Notes under the pieces: generated by a model | What the model saw: the letters and a program-made list of their open reading frames with translations, nothing else | Told to the model about the DNA's origin: nothing | The model's database searches: none | In this document: positions 1 through 8,627 of the stretch, piece after piece | Position numbering within the stretch: the stretch's first letter is position 1 | How the letters are laid out: each line of letters opens with the position of its first letter | Position numbers and translations under genes: made by a program | From: Planctomycetota bacterium | GTDB lineage: Bacteria > Planctomycetota > Planctomycetia > Isosphaerales > Isosphaeraceae | Reading direction: 5' to 3' | NCBI GenBank assembly: GCA_028291545.1 | Contig: JAQGHR010000068.1 | Coordinates: 1-64,000 of the forward strand | Length of the DNA: 64,000 nt

Positions 1-124
1 GGCCGGACGGTGCCGACGCCGTCAGCCACCTGCGCGCGCTCTTCAAGAGCGGGGATCGGCAGTGGGACGCCTACTGGCGGCCCACGCCGAACTGATCCGA
101 TTCACCTACTATTCTGACGCTTAC
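1..124 (+). mobile_element. Right end of an insertion sequence (IS66-like terminus), truncated by window edge
   Basis: The last bases before position 125 read GACGCTTAC on the plus strand, which is GTAAGCGTC from the other side. That is the terminal sequence typical of IS66-family inverted repeats. A transposase-like reading frame stops about 30 bases inside this end, and a broken aminotransferase gene begins immediately outside it. The body and left end lie outside the window, so the family is not certain; the transposase tail alone could also fit an ISKra4-type element. Confidence 0.6.
3..95 (+). CDS. C-terminal tail of a transposase (partial)
   Basis: An open frame enters from the left edge and stops with TGA at 93-95. 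It encodes 30 residues including SHLRALFKSGDRQWDAYWR. Charged, tryptophan-rich tails of the form LRAL..SGD..W..YWR are common at the C-terminus of bacterial transposases. It ends just inside the putative IS terminus, as expected for the last gene of the element. The catalytic domain is out of view, so the family assignment is tentative. Confidence 0.5.
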   Translation, partial: PDGADAVSHLRALFKSGDRQWDAYWRPTPN

Positions 125-454
125 CCCGCTGGAGGTCAGGACGATCTGACTGGCCGGATCAACATCGACCCCGTGCAGTTCTCGCAGATGGTCCGCGATC
201 GCGCGTCGGACGTCGAGATAGCCCGCGTTCGGCGTGTAATAGGTCTTGTTCTCGTCGATCGCCCGATGTGCCGCGGCCTTGATGAAGTCGGGAGTCGGGA
301 GTGTATCCTCGCCGACGAAGAGGCGGAGGGTACCGGGGTGTTGATCGGCGAGCGAGGCGATGGCACGGATGCGGGAGGGCGTGATCAGCGTGGCGGGGGA
401 TCGATTCACCGTGGACTCCGCGATCGAGGTCTCATTCCCCTCGCACGAGCGCAT
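125..454 (-). pseudogene. Class I/II aminotransferase, 5' fragment cut by an IS
   Basis: The minus strand from ATG at 454 encodes about 110 residues of a PLP fold-type I aminotransferase N-terminus. Visible landmarks are LRLFVGEDTLPTPDFI, the TYYTPNAGYLDVRRAIADH segment around the substrate-binding tyrosines, and VLTSSG, where the PLP-phosphate loop should begin. Homology stops at VLTSSG, exactly at the IS terminus; 17 unrelated residues and a stop follow. The catalytic lysine half is therefore missing here and may lie on the other side of the IS, beyond the window. The start overlaps the end of ilvE by 23 bases, so the two were probably translated together. The product is presumably inactive. 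Confidence 0.75.
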
Positions 455-1295
455 GGAACCGAGTCAACAATTCCTTGGTCATCGGCCCCGGCTTGCCTGA
501 ACCGATCGGGCGGGCATCGCATTCGACGACGGGGATCACCTCGGCGGCGGTGCCGGTGAGGAAGCATTCGTCGGCCGTGTAAACGTCGTGACGGTCCATG
601 GCACGTTCGACGACCGTGATGCCCATGCCGCGAGCGATCTCGATCACAGCGTCCCGGGTGATCCCTTCGAGGATTCCGGCGTCGATCGAGGGCGTATGAA
701 GCTCACCCCGCCGCACCAGGAAGATATTGTCGCCCGTACACTCGGCAACCTCGCCCTTGTGATTGAGCATCAGGGCTTCGAGGCAACCCGCGTTGGTGCC
801 CTCGATCTTGGCGAGGATGCTGTTGAGATAGTTGAGCGACTTGACGCGCGGATTGAGCGCGGCCGGGTGATTGCGCATGGTGCCGGCCGTGACGATCTTG
901 AGGCCGTGCTCATACAACTCGGCGGGATACAGGCTGATCGAGTCGGTGATGATGATGACCTGCGGGTCGGTCGTCTTCCGGGGATCGAGACCCAACGACC
1001 CGGCGCCTCGCGTCAAGATCAGGCGGATATAGGCGTCGCGGAGGTTGTTGGCCTTGAGCGTATCGAGGATGGCCTTGGCCATGTCGGCCTGGGACATCGG
1101 GACGACCAGGTGAATGGCCTTGGCCGAGTCGTAGAGCCGCTGGACATGCTGTTCCAGGCGGAAGACCCGGCCGCTGTAGGACCGAATGCCCTCGAAGACG
1201 CCGTCGCCGTAAAGCAGTCCGTGGTCGAACACGCTGATCTTGGCGTCGGCCTTCTCGTAAAGCTTGCCGCCGATGTAGACCTTGGGACTGCTCAT
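432..1295 (-). CDS. ilvE: Branched-chain amino acid aminotransferase
   Basis: A 287-residue fold-type IV PLP aminotransferase that interconverts branched-chain 2-oxo acids and valine, leucine or isoleucine with glutamate as partner, in the cytoplasm. The sequence shows FDHGLLYGDGVFEGIRSY (23-40), the PLP lysine in RVKSLNYLNSI (K152), GILEGITRD (207-215) binding the PLP phosphate, and FLTGTAAEVIPV (245-256). ATG at 1295 (MSSPK) is preferred over an upstream in-frame start because family members begin a few residues before the VYIGGKL strand. It sits upstream of the broken aminotransferase on the same strand. D-amino acid aminotransferase and ADC lyase are close relatives, but length and motifs favour IlvE. 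Confidence 0.9.
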   Translation of the reverse strand: MSSPKVYIGGKLYEKADAKISVFDHGLLYGDGVFEGIRSYSGRVFRLEQHVQRLYDSAKAIHLVVPMSQADMAKAILDTLKANNLRDAYIRLILTRGAGSLGLDPRKTTDPQVIIITDSISLYPAELYEHGLKIVTAGTMRNHPAALNPRVKSLNYLNSILAKIEGTNAGCLEALMLNHKGEVAECTGDNIFLVRRGELHTPSIDAGILEGITRDAVIEIARGMGITVVERAMDRHDVYTADECFLTGTAAEVIPVVECDARPIGSGKPGPMTKELLTRFHALVRGE

Positions 1296-1334
1296 CAACA
1301 AACTCCGATCGGCGGGGATCACCTCGGCGGCTCT

Positions 1335-2045
1335 TCAAGCCAACACCGTCGCCCACTCCTCGATCCGCCCCTCGGCGAGACGGACGGTACGGTCAGTCTG
1401 GGCGGCGATATGGGCGTCGTGGGTGACCAACATCATAGTGAGCCCGCGTTCGCGGTTCAAGTCGCGGAGGAGTTCCAGCACCGACTGGCCGGTGGCCGCG
1501 TCGAGGTTGCCCGTCGGTTCGTCGGCGAGGAGGAATTCCGGGCTGCCGGCGAGAGCGCGAGCGATGGCCGCGCGTTGCATCTCACCACCGGAGAGTTCGG
1601 CCGGCCGATGCGTTAGCCGGTGCCCGAGCCCGACGCGCTCCAGCAAGGCCGTGGCTTCCTTGCGGATCATTTTTCGTTGCGCCAGGTACGCTCGCACCCC
1701 ATGGCGGATCATCAGGGGGGCCATCACGTTCTCCAGGGCCGAAAGCTCGGGGAGCAGGTGATAGAACTGGAAGATGAATCCGAACGTCCGGTTGCGCAGC
1801 ACATCCCGGCGATGCTCCGAAAGGTTGTCGATCCGTTCGCCCGAGAGCTGGACCGAGCCCGCATCTGGCCCATCCAGGAGCCCGAGGACGTGAAGCAGCG
1901 TGCTCTTGCCCGATCCGCTCGCGCCGACGATCGCGACGAGTTCGCCATGCTCAACCTCCAGGTCCACCCCACGCAGCACGGGAACCTGGATCTTCCCCTT
2001 GCGGTAGCTTTTTTCCAGGCCGATCGCCGAGAGATGAACGGACAT
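1335..2045 (-). CDS. lolD: ABC transporter ATPase, LolD/MacB type
   Basis: A 236-residue nucleotide-binding subunit with Walker A GASGSGKST (41-49), the Q-loop in FIFQFYHLLPELSALENV, the signature LSGGEMQRAAIARAL, Walker B LLADEPTGNLD and the switch histidine in VTHD. The LLPELSALENV segment and ADEPTGNLD are typical of the LolD/FtsE/MacB group, which powers lipoprotein release from the inner membrane or similar mechanotransmission. Start ATG 2045 (MSVHL) is chosen; an upstream in-frame extension would run into a hairpin. The partner permease lies 118 bases upstream on the same strand, supporting a Lol-type pair. Confidence 0.88.
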   Translation of the reverse strand: MSVHLSAIGLEKSYRKGKIQVPVLRGVDLEVEHGELVAIVGASGSGKSTLLHVLGLLDGPDAGSVQLSGERIDNLSEHRRDVLRNRTFGFIFQFYHLLPELSALENVMAPLMIRHGVRAYLAQRKMIRKEATALLERVGLGHRLTHRPAELSGGEMQRAAIARALAGSPEFLLADEPTGNLDAATGQSVLELLRDLNRERGLTMMLVTHDAHIAAQTDRTVRLAEGRIEEWATVLA

Positions 2046-2111
2046 TGAGGGACTCCTTCCCAAAGAATTGCCGTGATTCATCGCAGAGGACACGAGGCGA
2101 AAACAGCGACA

Positions 2112-2143
2112 AGGGTTCTCGGACGGCTCCGTCCGTGAACCCT
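2112..2143. repeat. Inverted repeat / hairpin between the ABC permease and ATPase genes
   Basis: Two 15-base arms (2112-2126 and 2129-2143) are complementary with one mismatch and almost no loop. The hairpin lies in the 118-base gap between the permease and its ATPase. There is no T-run on the minus strand after it, so it looks more like an extragenic palindrome or mRNA-stability element than a terminator. Confidence 0.55.
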
Positions 2144-2163
2144 GTCCCTCCTATGGTTGACTC

Positions 2164-3561
2164 TTATTCAAACCTCAGTGCCCGGACCGGATGCAGCTTC
2201 GACGCCCGATGCGCGGGCCAGATGCTCGCCAGGACGGCGATCGTCAAGGCCCCGCCCACAATCCAGGCGACGGTGAACCACTCGACCTTCGTCGGAATTT
2301 CCGGGAAGTAATAGATGGCGTCGTCGAACACCTTGCGCCCCGTGACCTTGCTCAGCCATTTCTCGATCGCGTTGATATTCCACACGAACAGGAGCCCGCC
2401 GAGCATGCCGACGCCGCTGCCGACGATACCCAGAGACAGGCCGTAGCCGAGGAAGATGCCGCGCACGCCCGAGGTGGATGCGCCAAGGGCTTTCAACACG
2501 CCGATATCGCGGGTCTTCTCGACGACAATCATGGAGAAAATCGCGAGGATTCCGAATCCGGCGACTGCGATGATGAAGAAGAGCAAGATGTTCAGGATGC
2601 TTTGCTCGACGGCCACGGCCGCCAGCAGCGGACCCTGCTTCTGCTCCCAGGTTCGGACCTCGAAAACCAGCGGCCACTTCCGGGTTAACGCCTCGCCCAG
2701 GGTCAAGGCCATCTTGCTGAGATCCTCGCCTTTTCTCACCTTGAGCTGGATCTGATTGACGGCTCCCCGGCCTTCGCCATCGCCCATACCGCGAAGTTGC
2801 TGAAGTCGCTTCAGCGGGACGTAAACGTGGGTCGAGTCGTACTCGCTCATCCCGGTCTTGGAGAAAGCGACGACTGCAAAGGAGTCGGATGCCGGCTTCG
2901 GCTCCCGGGCGGCGGTGACGAACGAGAGGATGATCTTCGCGCCGCGTGGCGCGATGAAAATGTCCTTGTTGACATCCGGGCGATGGACGGAGGCCACCGA
3001 CCATCCCGTAATCGCGCCAAAGTCGGGCACCTGAAAGTTGACGTCGTTGTTGATGACGTCCTGGAAGGGATCTTTCTCATTCGGGTCCAGGAAGCGAGCG
3101 GCAGGCGCCTTCATCTTGAGGTCGCGGCCAACGTGGAAGGAGGGCGGCATCCGTCGCTCTTTTTCGTCCACGAGATACTGGGCGAAATCCCCCGTCTTGG
3201 CCCGTTCCTCGGGCTCGATGCCCATGATCTGGACCGGTCGCGTGTAGTTCTCCCCATTAAAATGGATCGTCGCCATTCCGGGGGTCTCGATGGCGGCCGC
3301 CATCGCCTCTACGCGGTCACCGACGGACTCTCGGACCAGCGCCATCACCTCATCGGGGTTGCGGAAGCCCTCGGAGCGATGAGAGTCGATCGTGATATCC
3401 GAGAGGACCCCGTGCAGGCGATCCCGCATCTGCTCGGAGAATCCCGCCATGACCGAGTTGACGACGATCATCGTCGCGACGCCCAGCGTCACACTGATGA
3501 TACTGGCAAGGGCGATATAGCGCGTCCGCAGATAGCGCCAGCAGAGCAGATACTTGTACAT
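2164..3561 (-). CDS. ABC transporter permease, LolC/LolE (FtsX) family
   Basis: A 465-residue inner-membrane subunit with FtsX-family topology. There is one membrane segment near the N-terminus (about 15-38, ASIISVTLGVATMIVVNSVM), a large periplasmic domain (about 45-320), and three C-terminal membrane segments (about 325-350, 370-400 and 430-455). The cytoplasmic coupling region VEKTRDIGVLKALGAS after the second membrane segment is a hallmark of LolC/LolE/MacB permeases. With the downstream LolD-type ATPase it probably extracts lipoproteins to the outer membrane, though the substrate is not shown by sequence. The periplasmic domain carries extra lysine/proline-rich stretches compared with E. 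coli LolC. It begins about 50 bases after lysS on the same strand. Confidence 0.85.
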   Translation of the reverse strand: MYKYLLCWRYLRTRYIALASIISVTLGVATMIVVNSVMAGFSEQMRDRLHGVLSDITIDSHRSEGFRNPDEVMALVRESVGDRVEAMAAAIETPGMATIHFNGENYTRPVQIMGIEPEERAKTGDFAQYLVDEKERRMPPSFHVGRDLKMKAPAARFLDPNEKDPFQDVINNDVNFQVPDFGAITGWSVASVHRPDVNKDIFIAPRGAKIILSFVTAAREPKPASDSFAVVAFSKTGMSEYDSTHVYVPLKRLQQLRGMGDGEGRGAVNQIQLKVRKGEDLSKMALTLGEALTRKWPLVFEVRTWEQKQGPLLAAVAVEQSILNILLFFIIAVAGFGILAIFSMIVVEKTRDIGVLKALGASTSGVRGIFLGYGLSLGIVGSGVGMLGGLLFVWNINAIEKWLSKVTGRKVFDDAIYYFPEIPTKVEWFTVAWIVGGALTIAVLASIWPAHRASKLHPVRALRFE

Positions 3562-3613
3562 GGCGGGTCCTTCCGTGGACTGGGCCGACTCACCACCAAA
3601 GGGACGAGAATCG

Positions 3614-5089
3614 TCAGACGATTCCCTCGGGCCGTAACAGCGGAAACAGGATCACATCCCGGATGCTGGCCTTGTTCAGCAGTAGCATACAGAGGCGATC
3701 GATCCCGACACCCAGCCCTCCGGCCGGAGGCATCGCATGCTTGAGGGCGCGGACGAAATCGTCGTCCATCGTCGCCATCGAGTCCTCGGCTTTCTGGCCC
3801 GCAAGCTGGTTGCGGAAGAGCGATTCTTGCAAGACCGGGTCGTTCAGCTCGGTGTACGCGTTGGCCAGCTCCATGCCGTGAACGAACAGCTCAAATCGCT
3901 CGGCGATGGCGGGATCACCGGCTTTTCGCTTGGTCAGCGGACAGATCGCGGCGGGATAGTCGATCACGAAGACCGGGCCTTGCAGGCGATCTTCGACGAG
4001 TTCCTCGAAGAGTTCGCTGACGATCACGTCCCGGTCCTTGCCGACCGTTGTCAGGTTCAAGGTCTCCGCTCTGGCCCTGACGGCGGTCTCATCCGAGGGG
4101 TCCACGCCCACGTACTCGCGGAAGAGATCGGCATACGTACGCCTGGGCCACGGCGGAGTGAAGTCGACTGTTGACTCGCCCCAGGGACGCTGATAGCCGC
4201 CCCCGATGGCATCGATCGCGCCGCAGATCAGGGCCTCGGTCAGATCCATCATCACATGGTAGTCGCCGTAGGCCTGGTACGCCTCCAGCATCGTGAACTC
4301 GGGGTTATGCTTGCGGCTGATCCCCTCGTTCCGGAAGACGCGGCCGATCTCGAAGACTCGCTCCATGCCACCGACGAGGAGCCGCTTCAGGTGCAATTCC
4401 AGGGCAATCCGCAAATAAAGGTTGAGGTCCAGCGCATTGTGATGCGTCACAAACGGCCTGGCCGCCGCCCCCCCGGCAATCGACTGCATCGTCGGCCCTT
4501 CGACCTCCACGAATCCCCGATCGGCGAGAACCCGCCGGAAGGCGGCCAGGATCCTGGTCCGGCCGAGGAACGTCCTCATCGACTCGGGATTGCTGAACAG
4601 GTCGACATACCTCTGTCGGCTGCGCTGCTCGACATCGGTAAGACCATGCCACTTCTCGGGCGGCGGAAGCAGGCTCTTTCCCAGGAACGTGAGGCCGTCC
4701 GCGAAGACCGTCAGCTCTCCGGTCTTCGTGAACCCGAGAGTTCCATCGACGCCGATCAGGTCGCCCAGGTCGAGCAATCCGGCCAGAGACCATGCCGCCT
4801 CGCCAACCTGATTCTTACCGAGGAAGATCTGGATCTGATCGGTCCAATCGCGAAGCTGGAGAAAGTGAACCTTTCCCTGACCGCGACGAAGAACGATCCT
4901 TCCGGCGACTCGAACCCGAGGCCCAGGACCTTCGGAACCCGGCTCGGGCGTAGGCAAAGCTCGAACCTCGGCGATCGCTCGATGATCGTCGAAGCGTTGA
5001 CCCCACGGATCGAGCCCCAAGGCCGCGATCTTGTCCAGCTTTTCGCGACGAACCGACTCAAGATCCTCGCGTGGCGTTTCTTCCGACAT
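3614..5089 (-). CDS. lysS: Lysyl-tRNA synthetase (class II)
   Basis: A 491-residue class II synthetase that charges tRNA-Lys. An N-terminal OB-fold anticodon-binding domain (about 60-170, RVAGRIVLRRGQGKVHFLQL) is followed by the catalytic core. Motif 2 is in IGRVFRNEGISRKHNPEFTM and motif 3 is GLGVGIDRLCMLL near the C-terminus. The frame extends one codon further to a GTG at 5092, but ATG at 5089 (MSEETPRED) is the more likely start. It heads a minus-strand run with the Lol-type permease and ATPase. Confidence 0.95.
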   Translation of the reverse strand: MSEETPREDLESVRREKLDKIAALGLDPWGQRFDDHRAIAEVRALPTPEPGSEGPGPRVRVAGRIVLRRGQGKVHFLQLRDWTDQIQIFLGKNQVGEAAWSLAGLLDLGDLIGVDGTLGFTKTGELTVFADGLTFLGKSLLPPPEKWHGLTDVEQRSRQRYVDLFSNPESMRTFLGRTRILAAFRRVLADRGFVEVEGPTMQSIAGGAAARPFVTHHNALDLNLYLRIALELHLKRLLVGGMERVFEIGRVFRNEGISRKHNPEFTMLEAYQAYGDYHVMMDLTEALICGAIDAIGGGYQRPWGESTVDFTPPWPRRTYADLFREYVGVDPSDETAVRARAETLNLTTVGKDRDVIVSELFEELVEDRLQGPVFVIDYPAAICPLTKRKAGDPAIAERFELFVHGMELANAYTELNDPVLQESLFRNQLAGQKAEDSMATMDDDFVRALKHAMPPAGGLGVGIDRLCMLLLNKASIRDVILFPLLRPEGIV

Positions 5090-5187
5090 CACCGTGCCTT
5101 ACGATCAAGAGACGCCGCGGGTTGCGGACTTGAGCCAAATTCTATGGAATTCCCGACAACGGTCAACGCCAACCGGTTCGGGGAGGG

Positions 5188-5541
5188 ATGCTCGTGGAAC
5201 TTTTCCTGATTGAAATATCCGTGTCCGATTGGGATCACAGCCTGGCCTGGTACCGAGACACGTTGGGCCTTCAACCGTCGCTGATCGACGAATCTCACCG
5301 TTATGCCCTGCTGAGTGTGTTGGGCGCCAATCTCGCGATTAGGCAGGAGAAGCGAGTTGGGGAGCACTCGGGCTTCCGATTGACCTTTCGAGTCGAGAAC
5401 CTGGACACGTCGAGGTCGCGACTCATTGGCCTCGGCGTGCCCGTCGGAGAGCCGACAGAAAACATCGAAGAACACTTCCGTGAAGCCCGCTTGACCGATC
5501 CCGATGGGACGCCAATCACCCTCTTCGAATGGACGAGGTGA
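5188..5541 (+). CDS. VOC-fold (glyoxalase/bleomycin resistance-like) protein
   Basis: A single-domain 117-residue VOC protein. LIEISVSDWDHSLAWYRDTLGL forms the first beta-alpha-beta unit, and LTDPDGTPITLFEWTR is the classic C-terminal strand. VOC proteins bind a divalent metal and include dioxygenases, isomerases and drug-binding proteins; the substrate cannot be told from sequence. The usual first metal histidine is replaced near the N-terminus (ELFLIEISV), while a glutamate in the last strand remains, so it may be non-catalytic. A strong ribosome binding site (GGGAGGG) lies just upstream of the ATG. It stands alone between lysS (divergent) and the racemase gene (convergent). Confidence 0.75.
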   Translation: MLVELFLIEISVSDWDHSLAWYRDTLGLQPSLIDESHRYALLSVLGANLAIRQEKRVGEHSGFRLTFRVENLDTSRSRLIGLGVPVGEPTENIEEHFREARLTDPDGTPITLFEWTR

Positions 5542-5566
5542 CGACGTCACGTTTTGCATGCGAAGC

Positions 5567-6850
5567 TCAGATCGCGACGAGCGGCAGGACATACGGCCCC
5601 TTCGGAATCACCGCGACTCTGGCGTCCGGACCATAATCATCGAGCGAATCGGCCAGAGCTCGTTCGACACTCTCGGCCGGCTCGACAAACAGTGTCGAGA
5701 GCACCTCGGGGGATAAACCGTCGCTGACGACCTTGACGCGGACCTTGCGACGGACCTTGGCAAGCTCCTCCAACTGCCACTGATCCATGACGAAATAATC
5801 CTTGCCGAGGATGCGTTCCATGAAGCCTTCGAGGGTGGCGTTTTCGCGGAAAAGACTCTCGAACTCCGGGCTGCCGATCCCCTCGGAGAGGCTGGCCGCA
5901 AGGATGATCGTGCCGCCCTGCTTGACGATCGGGAGGCAACCGGTAAGTCCCTTCACGGCCTGATAGAAGGTCGTGTCGAGCGGATAACCGGCGGCGCTCG
6001 TCACGACGATGTCCATCTCGGCGGAGACGGGCGCCTTCACGACGCTTTCGACGAATCGGACCCCCTCCAGGAACGCCGCCTCCATGTCTCCGGCAACGAC
6101 CGACGTGACGCGTCTCTGGCTGTCGAGCGTGACGTTGACGATAAAATCGCAGCCCGCCATCTTCGCAATACGCGTGTTTTCCTCGTGGACGGGATTCCCT
6201 TCAAGGAAGCCGCAATCGGCCTTCGGGTGTTCGAGGAACCTCGGGCCGTGCCACAGCTTCACGGTTTCCAGCGATGCGATGCCCGGACAGATGAGCTTCC
6301 GCCCGCCCGAGTAACCGGCCATCAGATGAGGCTCGATCAAACCCGTCGTGATCTTGAGGTCCGCGTTGATGTACCGCGAGTCGATCCAGGCGGGAACGCC
6401 GTTCTCGGTCGTGCCCAGGTAGGTGTGCTCCTCCAGGATCGTGCCGTGATGGTCCTCGACCCGGTACGCCGCAGCAATCTCGGCCGAGAGCATCTCGACT
6501 CGTTCGGCCTCCGTGCTCGGACGGTGCAGGCCGGTGGCCACGAGGATGAGAATCTTGTCGGCCGGAATCCCTGCCTCGTGGAGCGTGCGCAGCATCGGCC
6601 GCAGGATCGTGGCGTTCGGGACGGGGCGGGTGATGTCGCAGACCAGGATGCAGGCATCCCGTTTGCTTGCCGCTAGCTCGGACAAGGGGCGTGTGCCGAT
6701 CGGCGATTTGAGCATCGCTTCGACGGCCGCTTCCGGGTCCGCGAGCGGAGGGACGGCACGGATTTCCAGCGGTCCCTCGACCCGCGCAGCAGGCAATTTC
6801 ACTGCAAGTCCGTTGCGACCGTAGTCCAGAGTCAGGTCAAGGGTGCTCAT
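5567..6850 (-). CDS. larA: Nickel-dependent lactate racemase family protein (LarA-like)
   Basis: 427 residues, full length for the LarA/DUF2088 family, which uses a nickel-pincer nucleotide bound to lysine to racemise 2-hydroxy acids. The key residues align: DITRP (72-76), H109 in ATGLHRP, H175 in [15 protein letters not shown]185 in [10 protein letters not shown] (cofactor lysine) and H201 in LWHGP. The N-terminal catalytic domain is followed by the second domain ([20 protein letters not shown]). No larB, larC or larE maturation genes are in the window, so the cofactor must be made elsewhere. Many family members act on substrates other than lactate, such as malate or short aliphatic hydroxy acids. 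It is transcribed away from the aldo/keto reductase gene. Confidence 0.85.
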   Translation of the reverse strand: MSTLDLTLDYGRNGLAVKLPAARVEGPLEIRAVPPLADPEAAVEAMLKSPIGTRPLSELAASKRDACILVCDITRPVPNATILRPMLRTLHEAGIPADKILILVATGLHRPSTEAERVEMLSAEIAAAYRVEDHHGTILEEHTYLGTTENGVPAWIDSRYINADLKITTGLIEPHLMAGYSGGRKLICPGIASLETVKLWHGPRFLEHPKADCGFLEGNPVHEENTRIAKMAGCDFIVNVTLDSQRRVTSVVAGDMEAAFLEGVRFVESVVKAPVSAEMDIVVTSAAGYPLDTTFYQAVKGLTGCLPIVKQGGTIILAASLSEGIGSPEFESLFRENATLEGFMERILGKDYFVMDQWQLEELAKVRRKVRVKVVSDGLSPEVLSTLFVEPAESVERALADSLDDYGPDARVAVIPKGPYVLPLVAI

Positions 6851-7055
6851 GGGTGCCTGCCGGTGTGGATGATCCTGGATTACGCTCAGGTCCCAATCTT
6901 ACCCTGATCGACCCTGAGCAACCAGCGTGGACGATTCCGCCTGTTCCGCCGTATCCTCACCGGCATCAAGACAGGATTAGGAACGGCCAAATCTCCCGGG
7001 GAAGCCGCAAACGCCACGCTCGGGCTCATCCGATTCCGTTCCAGGAGACCGAACC

Positions 7056-8078
7056 ATGCGTGAGAACGTCCCGACTCCGAACCGTCGCGAGTTTCTCCAG
7101 GCGACGGCCGCCGGACTCGCAGCTACAAGCCTGAGTAGGCCGGTAAACGCTGTCACCTTCAACGAAGGTGGACTCCCCTTGCGGCCGCTGGGAAAGACCG
7201 GGGAGAAGGTCTCGATTCTCGGCCTTGGGGGCTTTCACTCGACCTCCAACACCGAGGCGGAGAGCATCAAACTGATCCGCCGAGCCGTGGATGAGGGAAT
7301 CACTTTTCTCGATAACGCCTGGGATTACCATGACGGCGGGGCCGAGGAGCGCATGGGCAAGGCCTTGCACGAGGGGAAACTTCGTGATCGCGTCTTCCTG
7401 ATGACCAAGTGCTGCGGCCGAACCGCCAAGGACGCCCAATCCAATCTCGACGATAGCCTGCGGCGTCTGCGGACTGACCACCTCGACCTCTGGCAATTCC
7501 ATGAGATCATCTATGATAACGATCCGGACTGGATCTTCGATTCAGGGGGGGCGCTCGAATTCGCCCTCAAGGCCAAGGAACAGGGCAAGGTCCGGTTCCT
7601 CGGGTTCACCGGCCACAAGGACCCGTCCATCCACCTCAAGATGCTGTCCAAACCCTACGACTGGGCGACCGTTCAGATGCCCCTCAACGTGATGGACTCG
7701 CACTTTCGCAGCTTTCAGCATCACGTTCTGCCCGAACTCGTCAAGCGCGGCATCGGGCCGATTGCGATGAAGAGCCTGGGAGGTGCCGGCCACATTGTCG
7801 ATGTGGCGGGCGTGCCCGTGGAGGACGCCCTTCGGTACGTCCTCTCCTTGCCGATCAGTACGCTGGTTTCGGGCATTGACTCGGACAAGGTTCTGGATCA
7901 GAACCTCAAGATTGCCCGCAACTTCCAGCCGCTCTCGGCGGAAGAGAAAGCGTCGATCGAGGCCAAGACCCGCAAGCTCGCGGGCGACGGTCGATTCGAG
8001 CTCTTCAAGTCGTCGAAGATCTACGACGGCAAGGTCCATCGGATTCAGCACGGATTCGCGACCGACCCACCGGCCTAA
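7056..8078 (+). CDS. Tat-exported aldo/keto reductase
   Basis: 340 residues. A twin-arginine leader NRREFLQATAAGLAATS (9-25) precedes an AKR TIM barrel that starts at LPLRPLGKTGEKVSILGLGG. The catalytic tetrad is visible: D86 and Y91 (FLDNAWDY), K118 (FLMTKCCG) and H149 (LWQFHE). AKRs reduce aldehydes, ketones or sugars with NADPH; export through Tat suggests a pre-folded, possibly cofactor-loaded, enzyme outside the cytoplasm, where NADPH is normally unavailable. A good ribosome binding site (AGGAGA) lies eight bases before the ATG. The gene ends 9 bases before a strong hairpin terminator. Substrate unknown. Confidence 0.85.
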   Translation: MRENVPTPNRREFLQATAAGLAATSLSRPVNAVTFNEGGLPLRPLGKTGEKVSILGLGGFHSTSNTEAESIKLIRRAVDEGITFLDNAWDYHDGGAEERMGKALHEGKLRDRVFLMTKCCGRTAKDAQSNLDDSLRRLRTDHLDLWQFHEIIYDNDPDWIFDSGGALEFALKAKEQGKVRFLGFTGHKDPSIHLKMLSKPYDWATVQMPLNVMDSHFRSFQHHVLPELVKRGIGPIAMKSLGGAGHIVDVAGVPVEDALRYVLSLPISTLVSGIDSDKVLDQNLKIARNFQPLSAEEKASIEAKTRKLAGDGRFELFKSSKIYDGKVHRIQHGFATDPPA

Positions 8079-8086
8079 GTCGAGAG

Positions 8087-8124
8087 ATCAACCGCCAAGG
8101 CTACTCGGTGCCTTGGCGGTTGAT
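8087..8124. terminator. Bidirectional hairpin terminator
   Basis: A perfect 15-bp inverted repeat (8087-8101 with 8110-8124) with an 8-base loop lies between two convergent genes, the aldo/keto reductase and the glycine-zipper stress protein. Its position and strength fit a shared transcription terminator, although no long T-run follows on either strand. Confidence 0.7.
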
Positions 8125-8135
8125 ATTCAAGACGA

Positions 8136-8627
8136 TCAGGCGCTGCGGGCACCCTCCTCGACGAGGATCTGCCTGGCACGTGCGACCTGGTCATCTGGGG
8201 CCTGGACCGACACGAGGATGTGGCCTTGCTCGATCCGGGATTGATATCCCGCCGCCTCATCTTCGGGGATGCCCGCACCGACCAGTCCGCCGATCAGGCC
8301 GCCAGAGGCCGCACCGATGCCAGCGCCCGTCAATGCGGCGGCGATCGGGCCTCCGATGAGAACGGTCCCGATGCCGGGAAGCAGCACAGTGCTGCCGACC
8401 AGGGCAAGGCCGACAAGCCCGCCGACGACCGCCCCGGAAATCCCACCTGCCGCCATTCCCTCGGCGCTCAAATCGTTCGACCCGGTGTTGCTAGCCAGCT
8501 CTCCGGCCACTTCCGTATCGCGCATCGCCACGCCGATCGCATCGCGGTTGAACCCCGCGGCCTGAAGGCGTTGGATGGCGTCCTCAGCCGCGCTGCGCGT
8601 CTCGAACATGCCAACGACCGTCTTCAT
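8136..8627 (-). CDS. Glycine-zipper stress protein (YflT/GSP17M-like N-terminus)
   Basis: 163 residues from ATG 8627 (MKTVVGMF). The N-terminal segment TVVGMFETRSAAEDAIQRL with a following AGFNRDAIGV is the general-stress-protein 17M (YflT) fold, a small ferredoxin-like domain. A central glycine-rich hydrophobic stretch (about 70-130, GISGAVVGGLVGLALVGS and GAGIGAASGGLIGGLVGAG) is a glycine zipper likely to insert in or associate with membranes. The C-terminus HILVSVQAPDDQVARARQIL resembles a second small alpha/beta unit. Such proteins are usually stress-induced in planctomycetes and proteobacteria; the molecular role is not known. It is divergent from the topoisomerase gene. Confidence 0.75.
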   Translation of the reverse strand: MKTVVGMFETRSAAEDAIQRLQAAGFNRDAIGVAMRDTEVAGELASNTGSNDLSAEGMAAGGISGAVVGGLVGLALVGSTVLLPGIGTVLIGGPIAAALTGAGIGAASGGLIGGLVGAGIPEDEAAGYQSRIEQGHILVSVQAPDDQVARARQILVEEGARSA

